Source of the DNA: Castellaniella sp047971665
GTDB taxonomy: Bacteria; Pseudomonadota; Gammaproteobacteria; Burkholderiales; Burkholderiaceae_B
Assembly: GCF_047971665.1 (NCBI RefSeq)
Contig: NZ_JBKEAA010000014.1
Location: 83,557-147,556, forward strand
Direction: 5' to 3'
Length of the DNA stretch: 64,000 nucleotides
Of the stretch, positions 33,705-41,756 are shown piece after piece. The translations under genes and the position numbers were made by a program. Numbering within the stretch: the first letter of the stretch is position 1; the number at the start of each line of letters is the position of its first letter. A model generated the notes under the pieces. The model was not told the DNA's origin and made no database searches. It was given only the letters and a program-made list of their open reading frames with translations.

Positions 33705-35186
33705 ATGGCTTTTCATCTGCCGTATTCCGCCGTGGCGCGCAAGGTGGCGAGCGCCGCCGCCAGTCTGGTGCTGGCGACCGGTCTGCCCCTCGGCGCCGCC
33801 CAGGCGCAGGCCCAGGCGGCCGCCGTCACCAGTGCGGCGTTGCCCGATTTCACCCAGGTGGTCGAGGCGACCGAGGCCTCGGTGGTCAATATCCGCACCA
33901 CCGAAGCCGTGCCGGTGCGTCGTTCGCCCCTGGGCCCGGGCAATGGGGATCCTTCCGAATTGTTCCGCTGGTTCTTCGGCCCCGATTTCATGCCCCCCGG
34001 CTTCGGCCAGCAGGACCCGCGTTCCCGGCCCAGAAAGCAGCCCGCCCCCTCCCAGGAGGAACGGACGGTGCCGCGCGGCATCGGCTCGGGGTTCGTGATT
34101 TCCGACGATGGCTACATCCTGACGAACAATCATGTGGTGGATAACGCCAACGGGATCTTCGTCACCATGACCACCGGCAAGGAATACAAGGCCAAGGTCA
34201 TCGGCACCGATGCGCGCACCGACATCGCCCTGATCAAGATCGAGGCGTCCGACCTCAAGCCGATCCCCATCGGGGACTCGGACAAGCTGCGCAAGGGCCA
34301 GTGGGTGCTGGCGATCGGCTCGCCCTTCGGGCTGGATTCGACCGTCACCGCCGGCATCGTCAGCGCCATCAATCGCGACACGGGCGACTATCTGCCGTTC
34401 ATCCAGACGGACGTGGCCGTCAATCCCGGCAATTCCGGCGGTCCGCTGATCAATCTTCAAGGCCAGGTGGTGGGCATCAATTCCCAGATCATCTCGCGCA
34501 GCGGCGGATTCATGGGGATTTCCCTGGCGATTCCCATCGACGAGGTCATGCGCGTGGTCGCTCAGCTCAAGGCGCATGGCAAGGTCACGCGCGGCCGCAT
34601 CGGCGTGCAGATCACCGAAGTCCAGGACGATGTCGCCAAGGCCCTAGGGCTGGAAAAAGGCCAGGGCGCCCTGGTCAGCAGCGTCGAGGCCGATGGGCCG
34701 GCCGCCAAGGCGGGTATCCATCCGGGCGATGTGATCACGGCGTTCAATGGTCAGCCCATCAAGCACATGACCGATCTGCCCCGTCTGGTGGGGGCGACCG
34801 CGCCTGGCGCGGCCGCGACGGTCCAGGTCTGGCGCAAGGGCAAGTCGCTCGAGCTCAAGGCAACGATCGCCGAACTCGACGACAAGTCGGCCACCAAGGG
34901 TTCCGATGCGCCGTCCGCCAACGAAGGGGTGGATCGTCTGGGCCTGAAGGTCAAGGCGCTGTCGGACGACGCGGGCGACCAGGGCGTGGAGGTCGAACAG
35001 GCCGAAGGTGCGGCGGCCGAGGCCGGCATCGAGCAGGGTGATGTCATCCTGCGGATCAACGACACCGATATCTCGAGCCCGAAACAATACGCCAAGATCG
35101 TCAAGGGTCTGGACAAATCCCGCCCGGCCGTGTTGCTGGTCAGCCGCGATCAGCAGTCCCAGTGGGTGATCATCAAGCCGCAATGA
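33705..35186 (+). CDS. degP: Periplasmic serine protease/chaperone DegP (MucD, HtrA family)
   Basis: Envelope quality-control protease of 493 aa. The signal peptide ends near GAAQAQA. The triad is His143 (LTNNHVVDNA), Asp173 (RTDIALIKI) and Ser244 (VNPGNSGGPLIN). Residues about 80-125 form a Pro/Arg-rich LA-type loop. Two PDZ domains follow (about 275-370 and 395-490). AAGGAG lies 9 bases before the ATG at 33705. It completes the rpoE-rseA-rseB-degP module, so it is probably part of the stress regulon. Confidence 0.96.
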   Translation: MAFHLPYSAVARKVASAAASLVLATGLPLGAAQAQAQAAAVTSAALPDFTQVVEATEASVVNIRTTEAVPVRRSPLGPGNGDPSELFRWFFGPDFMPPGFGQQDPRSRPRKQPAPSQEERTVPRGIGSGFVISDDGYILTNNHVVDNANGIFVTMTTGKEYKAKVIGTDARTDIALIKIEASDLKPIPIGDSDKLRKGQWVLAIGSPFGLDSTVTAGIVSAINRDTGDYLPFIQTDVAVNPGNSGGPLINLQGQVVGINSQIISRSGGFMGISLAIPIDEVMRVVAQLKAHGKVTRGRIGVQITEVQDDVAKALGLEKGQGALVSSVEADGPAAKAGIHPGDVITAFNGQPIKHMTDLPRLVGATAPGAAATVQVWRKGKSLELKATIAELDDKSATKGSDAPSANEGVDRLGLKVKALSDDAGDQGVEVEQAEGAAAEAGIEQGDVILRINDTDISSPKQYAKIVKGLDKSRPAVLLVSRDQQSQWVIIKPQ

Positions 35187-35206
35187 TGTCCAACCCGGGA
35201 AAAAGC

Positions 35207-35212
35207 TAAAAT
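35207..35212 (+). promoter_or_regulatory. Candidate -10 upstream of lepA
   Basis: AGCTAAAATACGG contains TAAAAT in the 209-base degP-lepA gap. It resembles the TGCTAAAAT element before trpB, but no clear -35 is seen. Confidence 0.35.
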
Positions 35213-35242
35213 ACGGTCTGAACGAGAAGGGGACGCCCCGCA

Positions 35243-35267
35243 GCGTTCCCTTTTTACATGGGAACGC
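35243..35267 (+). other. Stem-loop upstream of lepA
   Basis: GCGTTCCC and GGGAACGC form a perfect 8-bp stem with a 9-base T-rich loop. It overlaps the third repeat copy and lies just after the candidate -10, so it would be in the leader of the lepA transcript, or could act as an attenuator for read-through from degP. Confidence 0.5.
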
Positions 35268-35278
35268 CGGGTCGCCCC
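35257..35278 (+). repeat. Intergenic GC-rich repeat, diverged copy 3
   Basis: Matches copies 1 and 2 at 19 of 22 bases. Its ATG (35258) opens a frame starting M-G-T-P-G-R-P that runs in phase for 46 codons into lepA. Confidence 0.65.
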
Positions 35279-35395
35279 CCGGCCCCACCGCTCCGGGGGC
35301 GGCGCACAGGGCCTGTCCTCCGCGCCGGCGCCCGGCTCATCCCGGGGGGGCCGCCATCCATCCTGTTGCCCGAGTATTCGTCTTTCTATCTTCCT

Positions 35396-37189
35396 ATGGA
35401 CCACATCCGCAACTTTTCCATCATTGCGCACATCGATCATGGCAAATCGACCCTGGCCGACCGCCTGATCCAGCGCTGCGGGGGGCTGCAGGATCGCGAA
35501 ATGGAAGCCCAGGTCCTGGATTCGATGGATATCGAGCGTGAACGCGGCATCACCATCAAGGCCCAGACCGCCGCGTTGCGCTACACGGCGGCCGACGGCC
35601 GCGTCTATGCCCTGAATCTGATCGATACCCCGGGGCATGTGGATTTTTCCTATGAGGTCAGCCGTTCGCTGTCGGCCTGCGAGGGCGCGCTGCTGGTGGT
35701 CGATTCCACTCAGGGGGTCGAGGCCCAGACCGTGGCCAATTGTTACACCGCGATCGAACTGGGCGTCGAGGTCGTGCCGGTCCTGAACAAGATGGACCTG
35801 CCTTCGGCCGATCCGGACGCCGCCGCCGCCGAAATCGAGGATGTGATCGGTATCGACGCGACCGACGCCATTCTGGCCAGCGCCAAGACCGGCCAGGGGA
35901 TCGACGAGATCCTGGAGGCCGTCGTGGCGCGGGTACCGGCCCCCAAGGGCGATCCCGACGCGCCGCTGCAGGCCCTGATCATCGATTCCTGGTTCGACAA
36001 TTACGTCGGCGTGGTGATGCTGGTGCGCATCGTCAACGGGACGTTGCGTCCCAAGGACAAGATCCTGCTGATGGCGACCGGCGCCACCCATTTGTGCGAA
36101 CAGATGGGCGTCTTCACGCCCAAATCCCAGCCGCGTGATCAGCTCTCGGCCGGCGAAGTCGGTTTCATCATCGCCGGCATCAAGGAACTGGAGCACGCCA
36201 AGGTCGGCGATACCCTGACCCTGGCCGGCAAATCCGCCGCCGCCCCCCTGCCGGGCTTCAAAGAGGTCAAGCCCCAGGTGTTCGCCGGCGTCTATCCGGT
36301 CGAATCCAGCGAATACGACCAGTTGCGCGATTCCCTGGAAAAACTGAAACTCAATGATTCCTCGCTGATGTTCGAGCCCGAGGTCTCCCAGGCGCTCGGT
36401 TTCGGTTTTCGCTGCGGTTTTCTGGGCCTGCTGCACATGGACATCGTCCAGGAGCGCCTGGAACGCGAGTTCGACATGGACATCATCACCACCGCGCCGT
36501 CGGTGGTCTACGAGGTCCTGCATCGCGACGGCGCCCTGCTGATGGTGGACAGCCCCTCGCGCATGCCCGAGGTCGGTCACATCCAGGAAATCCGCGAGCC
36601 CATCATGACCGTGACGCTGTTCATGCCCCAGGAATACGTCGGGCCGGTCATGTCGCTGTGCACTTCCAAACGCGGCGTGCAACTGGACATGAGCTATCAC
36701 GGCCGTCAGGTGCATCTGCGCTATGAGATTCCCCTGGCCGAGGTCGTCCTGGATTTTTTCGATCGCCTGAAATCCGTATCGCGTGGCTACGCGTCCATGG
36801 ATTACGAGTTCAAGGAATACCGGGTAGCCGACGTGGTCCGGGTGGACCTTCTGATCAACGGCGACCGGGTCGATGCGCTGTCCATGATCGTGCACCGCGC
36901 CAATGCCCGTCACCGGGGGCGCGAGGTGGTCACCCGCATGCGCGGCCTGATTCCGCGCCAGATGTTCGACATCGCCATCCAGGCCGCCATCGGCGCCGAG
37001 GTCATCGCCCGCGAGAACGTCAAGGCCTTGCGCAAGAACGTGCTGGCCAAGTGTTATGGCGGCGACATCACGCGCAAGAAAAAACTGCTCGAAAAGCAAA
37101 AGGCCGGCAAGAAACGCATGAAACAGGTCGGTAACGTGGAAATCCCGCAGGAAGCCTTTCTGGCCGTCTTGCAGGTCGAAGACAAGTAA
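35396..37189 (+). CDS. lepA: Elongation factor 4 (LepA)
   Basis: Ribosome-associated translational GTPase of 597 aa, the standard length. G1 is AHIDHGKSTLADR, G2 surrounds RGITIKAQT, G3 is DTPGHVDFS and G4 is VLNKMDLP. The LepA-specific C-terminal domain includes MRGLIPRQMFDIAIQAAIG and KKLLEKQKAGKKRMKQ. The conserved start MDHIRNFSIIAHIDHG is at 35396; the frame is open back to a repeat-derived ATG at 35258, which would add 46 Pro/Arg-rich residues not normal in LepA. Confidence 0.96.
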   Translation: MDHIRNFSIIAHIDHGKSTLADRLIQRCGGLQDREMEAQVLDSMDIERERGITIKAQTAALRYTAADGRVYALNLIDTPGHVDFSYEVSRSLSACEGALLVVDSTQGVEAQTVANCYTAIELGVEVVPVLNKMDLPSADPDAAAAEIEDVIGIDATDAILASAKTGQGIDEILEAVVARVPAPKGDPDAPLQALIIDSWFDNYVGVVMLVRIVNGTLRPKDKILLMATGATHLCEQMGVFTPKSQPRDQLSAGEVGFIIAGIKELEHAKVGDTLTLAGKSAAAPLPGFKEVKPQVFAGVYPVESSEYDQLRDSLEKLKLNDSSLMFEPEVSQALGFGFRCGFLGLLHMDIVQERLEREFDMDIITTAPSVVYEVLHRDGALLMVDSPSRMPEVGHIQEIREPIMTVTLFMPQEYVGPVMSLCTSKRGVQLDMSYHGRQVHLRYEIPLAEVVLDFFDRLKSVSRGYASMDYEFKEYRVADVVRVDLLINGDRVDALSMIVHRANARHRGREVVTRMRGLIPRQMFDIAIQAAIGAEVIARENVKALRKNVLAKCYGGDITRKKKLLEKQKAGKKRMKQVGNVEIPQEAFLAVLQVEDK

Positions 37190-37203
37190 ACAAGGAACAC
37201 CGC

Positions 37204-38091
37204 ATGAGTTGGGATTTCGCTCTGTTGCTGTTTGTCGCGCTGGTCGTCACGGGCCTGGTCTGGCTGCTGGACATCGGCGTTTTGCGCAGCCGCCGCCGCC
37301 AGCGCGCCGAGGCGGCGCAACAGGCCTGCCGCAACAACGCCGCCGGGCTCGATCCGGCCGCCCTGCAGGTCGAGTGCGACCAGGCCTACGAACAGGCCAA
37401 TCGCCCGCCCTGGTGGATTGAGTATTGCGTCAGCTTCTTTCCGGTCATCCTGTTCGTGTTCGTGCTGCGGTCTTTCGTGGTCGAGCCTTTCCGGATTCCC
37501 TCGGGTTCCATGCTGCCGACCCTGGAAAACGGCGATCTGATCCTGGTGAACAAGTACGAATACGGCATCCGCCTGCCGGTGATCGACCGCAAGGTGCTCG
37601 ATCTGGGCACGCCCAAGCGGGGCGACGTGGTCGTCTTCCGCTATCCGGTCGATCCCACGGTGGACTACATCAAGCGGGTGGTCGGCGTGCCGGGCGATGT
37701 GATCGAATATCGCGACAAGGTCCTGTCGATCAACGGCCGGCCGGTGCAGCGCAGCCGCGACGGGGATTACTACGAGCCCGACCGCGCGGTCTATGTGGGG
37801 CAGTACCGGGAACAGCTCGGCGAGGTATCGCATCGCATCCTGCTCAACGTTCAGGCGCGGCAGGAACTCATGCCGATCACGCGCTTTCCCGATTTCCAGG
37901 CCTGTGTCTATCAGCCGGACGGGGTCCGCTGCACGGTGCCGGCCGGTCATTACTTCATGATGGGCGACAACCGCGACAACAGTCTGGACAGCCGCTACTG
38001 GGGGTTCGTGCCTGATCGCAACATCGTCGGGCGCGCGTTCTTCATCTGGATGAACTTCGGCTCTCCCAGCCGGATCGGCGGGTTCGAGTAA
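37204..38091 (+). CDS. lepB: Signal peptidase I
   Basis: Inner-membrane serine protease of 295 aa that removes signal peptides. The N-terminal membrane segment spans about 5-25, then a charged cytoplasmic loop, then a second segment about 78-92. Catalytic Ser102 is in RIPSGSMLPTL and the general base Lys157 in DYIKRVVGVPGD. The C-terminal box MMGDNRDNSLDSRYWG is intact. Its stop and the rnc ATG share one base (TAATG). Confidence 0.96.
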   Translation: MSWDFALLLFVALVVTGLVWLLDIGVLRSRRRQRAEAAQQACRNNAAGLDPAALQVECDQAYEQANRPPWWIEYCVSFFPVILFVFVLRSFVVEPFRIPSGSMLPTLENGDLILVNKYEYGIRLPVIDRKVLDLGTPKRGDVVVFRYPVDPTVDYIKRVVGVPGDVIEYRDKVLSINGRPVQRSRDGDYYEPDRAVYVGQYREQLGEVSHRILLNVQARQELMPITRFPDFQACVYQPDGVRCTVPAGHYFMMGDNRDNSLDSRYWGFVPDRNIVGRAFFIWMNFGSPSRIGGFE

Positions 38092-38855
38092 TGGCTTCGC
38101 TGGAATCCCTGCAGAAAGCCCTGGATTACCATTTCCGGGACACGGGCCTGCTGGAGCGGGCCCTGACGCACCGCAGTCATGGGATGCCGCACAACGAGCG
38201 GCTGGAGTTCCTGGGGGATTCCGTCCTGAATTTCATCGTCTCCACGCTGCTGTTCGCCGAACACGCGGAAATGGACGAGGGCGATCTTTCGCGGGTGCGT
38301 TCCAACCTGGTCAAGCAGTCCGCGCTGGCCGACATCGCCCAGTCCCTGTCCCTGTCCGGTCATCTGCGCCTGGGCGAGGGCGAGCTCAAGAGCGGGGGGT
38401 TCCGGCGGCCCTCGATCCTGGCCGACGCGCTCGAAGCCCTCTTCGGCGCGGTCTACCTGGATGGGGGATATCCGGAGATCAGCCGCGTCATCGAACGGCT
38501 GTATCGTCCGATCCTGGCGCACATCGATCTGCGCACCTTCGGCAAGGATCCCAAGACCCTGTTGCAGGAACTCGTCCAGGGGCGTGGCCATCCCTTGCCG
38601 CGCTACGAGGTCGTGTCCACGCATGGCGCCGCACACGATCAGTTGTTCGATGTGGTGTGCGAAATCGCGCCGCTCGGGATCCGCGTGCAGGCGTCGGGCA
38701 GCAGCAGGCGGGCGGCCGAGCAGGCCGCCGCCGGCCAGGCGATCGCGGCGATCGAATCCCTGGGCCCGACGCGCCGGACGGCGCGCCGCCGCAGGCCGGC
38801 GCAACTGTCCTTGCCCGTGGCCGTGGCGCAGGACGAGACTCAGGACAAAAAATGA
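38091..38855 (+). CDS. rnc: Ribonuclease III
   Basis: Double-strand-specific RNase of 254 aa for rRNA and mRNA processing. The signature ERLEFLGDSVLNFIV holds the metal-binding Glu and Asp; a second acidic site is in ADALEALFGAVYLDGG. A dsRNA-binding domain follows (DPKTLLQELVQGRGHPLPRY ... AAEQAAAGQAI). The C-terminus carries about 30 extra basic and polar residues (RRTARRRRPAQLS). It overlaps era by 4 bases. Confidence 0.96.
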   Translation: MASLESLQKALDYHFRDTGLLERALTHRSHGMPHNERLEFLGDSVLNFIVSTLLFAEHAEMDEGDLSRVRSNLVKQSALADIAQSLSLSGHLRLGEGELKSGGFRRPSILADALEALFGAVYLDGGYPEISRVIERLYRPILAHIDLRTFGKDPKTLLQELVQGRGHPLPRYEVVSTHGAAHDQLFDVVCEIAPLGIRVQASGSSRRAAEQAAAGQAIAAIESLGPTRRTARRRRPAQLSLPVAVAQDETQDKK

Positions 38856-39739
38856 ACACTCCCAGCCGTTGTGGCTTTGTCGCCATCGTGGGCCGTCCCA
38901 ATGTGGGCAAATCCACCCTGGGCAATGCCCTGGTCGGGGCCAAGCTGTCCATCGTCTCGCGCAAGGCCCAGACCACCCGCCACCGCATTCATGGCGTCCT
39001 GACGCGCGATCAGGATCAATTCGTCTTCGTCGACACGCCCGGTTTCCAGACGCGGCATGGCGGCGCCATGAACCGCATGATGAATCGGGTGGTCACCCAG
39101 GCGCTGGCAGAGGTCGACGTGGTGGTGCACGTGGTCGAGGCGGGCAAGTGGTCGGCCGGGGATGCCGGCGTGGTGCCTCTGCTGCCCAAGAACCGTCCGG
39201 TGATCCTGGCGGTCAACAAGGTCGATGCGGTCAAGGAAAAGAATGCCTTGTTCGCCTATGTGTCGCGCCTGATGGAACAGTTCCCTTATGCCGCCGTGGT
39301 GCCGGTCAGCGCGCTGCGCGATGTGCAGCTGGATGTGCTGGTCCAGGAACTTGCCCGCCACCTGCCCGAAGGCGAGCATCTGTTCGAGGCCGACACCCTG
39401 ACGGACCGGCCGCTGCGGTTCCTGGCGGCCGAACTGATCCGCGAAAAGATCTTCCGTCTGGTGGGCGACGAGCTGCCCTACGGCTGCACCGTGGTCATCG
39501 AGCAATGGGAAGAAAACGCCGAGGGTGCGCGCATCGCGGCCTGTGTGGTGATCGAGCGCGACAGCCACCGGCCCATCCTGCTGGGGGCGGGCGGTCAGCA
39601 CATGAAGCGCATCGCCACCGAGGCCCGCCAGGACATCGTCAAGCTGCTCGAAAAGCCGGTCTTCCTGGATATCTATATCAAGGTTCGCAAGGGCTGGTCG
39701 GATCGCGAGGCTGCGCTACGGGAACTGGGCTATGAGTAA
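38852..39739 (+). CDS. era: GTPase Era
   Basis: Ribosome-assembly GTPase of 295 aa that binds the 3' end of 16S rRNA. G1 is VGRPNVGKSTLGNA, G2 is KAQTTRHRIHG, G3 is DTPGFQ and G4 is AVNKVDAV. The C-terminal KH domain contains GAGGQHMKRIATEARQDI. It is coupled to rnc by ATGA and to recO by an 8-base overlap. Confidence 0.96.
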   Translation: MNTPSRCGFVAIVGRPNVGKSTLGNALVGAKLSIVSRKAQTTRHRIHGVLTRDQDQFVFVDTPGFQTRHGGAMNRMMNRVVTQALAEVDVVVHVVEAGKWSAGDAGVVPLLPKNRPVILAVNKVDAVKEKNALFAYVSRLMEQFPYAAVVPVSALRDVQLDVLVQELARHLPEGEHLFEADTLTDRPLRFLAAELIREKIFRLVGDELPYGCTVVIEQWEENAEGARIAACVVIERDSHRPILLGAGGQHMKRIATEARQDIVKLLEKPVFLDIYIKVRKGWSDREAALRELGYE

Positions 39740-40322
39740 ACGCAGCCAGCGCATCCAGGATGCGCGCGGCTACGTGCTGCATGCCAGTCCCTGGCGTGAA
39801 ACTTCCCTCATTGTGCAGGCCTTCACCCGCGACCATGGCTGCGTCGCGCTGGTGGCCAAGGGGGCCAAGCGGCCCTATTCGATCTTGCGGCCGGCGCTGG
39901 TCGGATTTCAGCCGCTGTGGCTGTCCTGGACCGGCTCGGCCGAGGTCCGTACGCTGACGCGCGCCGAATCCGGCCCGGTGCGGTTGCTGGACGGCCGGGC
40001 GATGATGTCGGGCTGGTACATGAATGAGCTGATCCTGCGGCTGCTGGCGCGCGAGGACCCGCATCCGGGCGTGTTCGATGCCTACGAGGCGGCGCTGGAT
40101 GTGCTGGCCGGCGTGCGGGGCGGCCCTCATGCCGCCGTCTTGCGTCGTTTTGAGTGGCTGCTGCTGGAACAGGCCGGTTATGGACTGGATGCGCCGATGC
40201 CGGATTTTGACCGGATGGGCGCGGGGTCGGTGCTGCGCCAGGCCTTGCGGGAGCGCCTGGATCAGTTGCTGGACGCGCCCTTGCGCACGCGTCAGGTCTT
40301 GATGGATTTGCAGCGCTACTAG
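39732..40322 (+). CDS. recO: DNA repair protein RecO, short form
   Basis: Recombination mediator in the RecFOR pathway. The N-terminal OB-fold (DARGYVLHASPWRETSLIVQAFTRDHG, VAKGAKRPYS) is clear, and the helical part contains GWYMNELILRLLAREDPH and RRFEWLLLEQAGYGLD. At 196 aa it is about 35-50 residues shorter than many RecO proteins; the shortening lies between APMPDFDRMG and VLRQALRERL, while the final RTRQVLMDLQRY is kept. No zinc-binding Cys residues are visible. It ends the lepA-lepB-rnc-era-recO run. Confidence 0.88.
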   Translation: MSKRSQRIQDARGYVLHASPWRETSLIVQAFTRDHGCVALVAKGAKRPYSILRPALVGFQPLWLSWTGSAEVRTLTRAESGPVRLLDGRAMMSGWYMNELILRLLAREDPHPGVFDAYEAALDVLAGVRGGPHAAVLRRFEWLLLEQAGYGLDAPMPDFDRMGAGSVLRQALRERLDQLLDAPLRTRQVLMDLQRY

Positions 40323-40419
40323 CGTCCCCGGGGAGAGAGTCTCACCAGACGGGGCATGCCGGCGCAGCGGGGCGCCGGGGCGGCCCCGGCGGGCGCGATG
40401 CCCGCCGTGCCGGGGTCTA

Positions 40420-41121
40420 TCACTCGCGGCTGCCGCCGAAGATGCCCAGCAGCATCAGCAGGTTGGCGAAGATGTTGTACAGATCCAGGTAGACCGCCAG
40501 CGTGGCCGTCACATAATTGGTCTCGCCCCCCTGGACGACACGCTGCAGGTCGACCAGCAGAAAGGCCGAGAAGATGCCGATGGCCAGCACCGACAGCGTC
40601 AGCATCAGGGCCGGGATCTGCAGGAACATGTTGGCCAGTGACGCCACGATCAGCAGTACCACGCCCACGAACAGGAATTTTTGCAGGTGGGTGAAGTCGC
40701 GCTTGGTGGTGGTGGCGATGGTGGCCATGACGCCGAAGACCGCCGCCGTGCCGCCAAAGGCCAGCATGATCAGCTGGGCGCCGTTGGCCAGGCCCAGGAC
40801 ATGGCCCAGCAGTCGCGACAGCATCAGGCCCATGAAGAACGTGAATCCCAGCAGCAGGGCGACGCCCAGCGAGGAGTTCTTGTTGCGCTCGATCATGAAC
40901 ATCAGGCCGATGGCGCCCACCAGGAACACCAGGGTGCTGATGCCCGGGCTGGTGGCCATGGCCTGGTTCATGCCGAAGGACAGGCCGACGGCGGCCCCCA
41001 GCACCGTGGGGATCAGCGACAGCGCGAGCAGCCAGTAGGTGTTGCGCAGGACGCGGTTGCGGGCGGCGACCGGGGCGGAATAGGCTCCGGCGTCGGGAAG
41101 CGTATGGCGGAAGTCGGACAT
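40420..41121 (-). CDS. Bax inhibitor-1 family membrane protein
   Basis: Inner-membrane protein of 233 aa with seven hydrophobic segments, of the BI-1/YccA/YbhL family. It has VLRNTYWLLALSLIPTVLGA near the N-terminus, GLMLSRLL mid-protein, and a C-terminal NYVTATLAVYLDLYNIFANLLMLLGIFGG that is diagnostic. Members are linked to FtsH regulation or calcium leak; the role here is not determined. The ATG at 41121 is preferred; the frame is open to 41262. The downstream gap to recO (about 97 bases) is GC-rich with a GGCGGGC/GCCCGCC hairpin near 40388-40406. Confidence 0.93.
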   Translation of the reverse strand: MSDFRHTLPDAGAYSAPVAARNRVLRNTYWLLALSLIPTVLGAAVGLSFGMNQAMATSPGISTLVFLVGAIGLMFMIERNKNSSLGVALLLGFTFFMGLMLSRLLGHVLGLANGAQLIMLAFGGTAAVFGVMATIATTTKRDFTHLQKFLFVGVVLLIVASLANMFLQIPALMLTLSVLAIGIFSAFLLVDLQRVVQGGETNYVTATLAVYLDLYNIFANLLMLLGIFGGSRE

Positions 41122-41275
41122 GGCGGTTTCCTGTAGTGCGTGGGGCCGGTGCATGACATCGGCCAGAATCGGTTTGATCTTACAACAAGCTGAACGCTGT
41201 CGTCCATGCGAAAAAAGACAGCGGTCGGCGATATCCCGGGTGGATGCGGCAGGACGTGTCAATCAGGTTGGACAC

Positions 41276-41737
41276 TCAATGGCTGCGAAGGTTCCCTGCG
41301 GCGGGGTGATCGGCGGGCAGGCGGTGGCCACGCACCTCGTGGCCGGCCTGCTGGTACAGCGTCCAGCGCTTGCGGGCGGCCTGGATATCGGCCTCGTGGC
41401 CGGAGACGATCTCGAGGATGCGCCCGAAGCGTTCAGCCCCCGGCGGGCAGTCCAGATCCAGGTTGAGCAGCCAGTCCTGGGGCGGTATCGCGGCCAGGGC
41501 CCCGGCGTCCGCCACCAGGATCACGTCGGCTTGATCCGCCAGGGGGTCACCGGCCAGGGCGTGGGGGATGAAACTGGCCGGATCGAACTCCCAGAGCAGG
41601 GCGTCGAAGCGCCGCAGGCGGCGTTCGTCGGTGCAGTACACCAGCAGCCTGCGGCCCGCGTCGACGTGGCGCGCCACCGTGCCGCAGGCCATGCGCAGGC
41701 GGTGCGCCGCGCCGTAGGCGAAATCCACCCGGCTCAC
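41276..41737 (-). CDS. holC: DNA polymerase III chi subunit
   Basis: Clamp-loader accessory subunit of 153 aa that links the replicase to SSB. The N-terminus VDFAYGAAHRLRMACGTVARHVDAG and LVYCTDERRLRRFDALLWEFDPASFIPHA match HolC. It follows pepA by 19 bases, the same order as in many proteobacteria (pepA-holC). Confidence 0.92.
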   Translation of the reverse strand: MSRVDFAYGAAHRLRMACGTVARHVDAGRRLLVYCTDERRLRRFDALLWEFDPASFIPHALAGDPLADQADVILVADAGALAAIPPQDWLLNLDLDCPPGAERFGRILEIVSGHEADIQAARKRWTLYQQAGHEVRGHRLPADHPAAGNLRSH

Positions 41738-41756
41738 TGAAACGCCCCCTTGAGAC

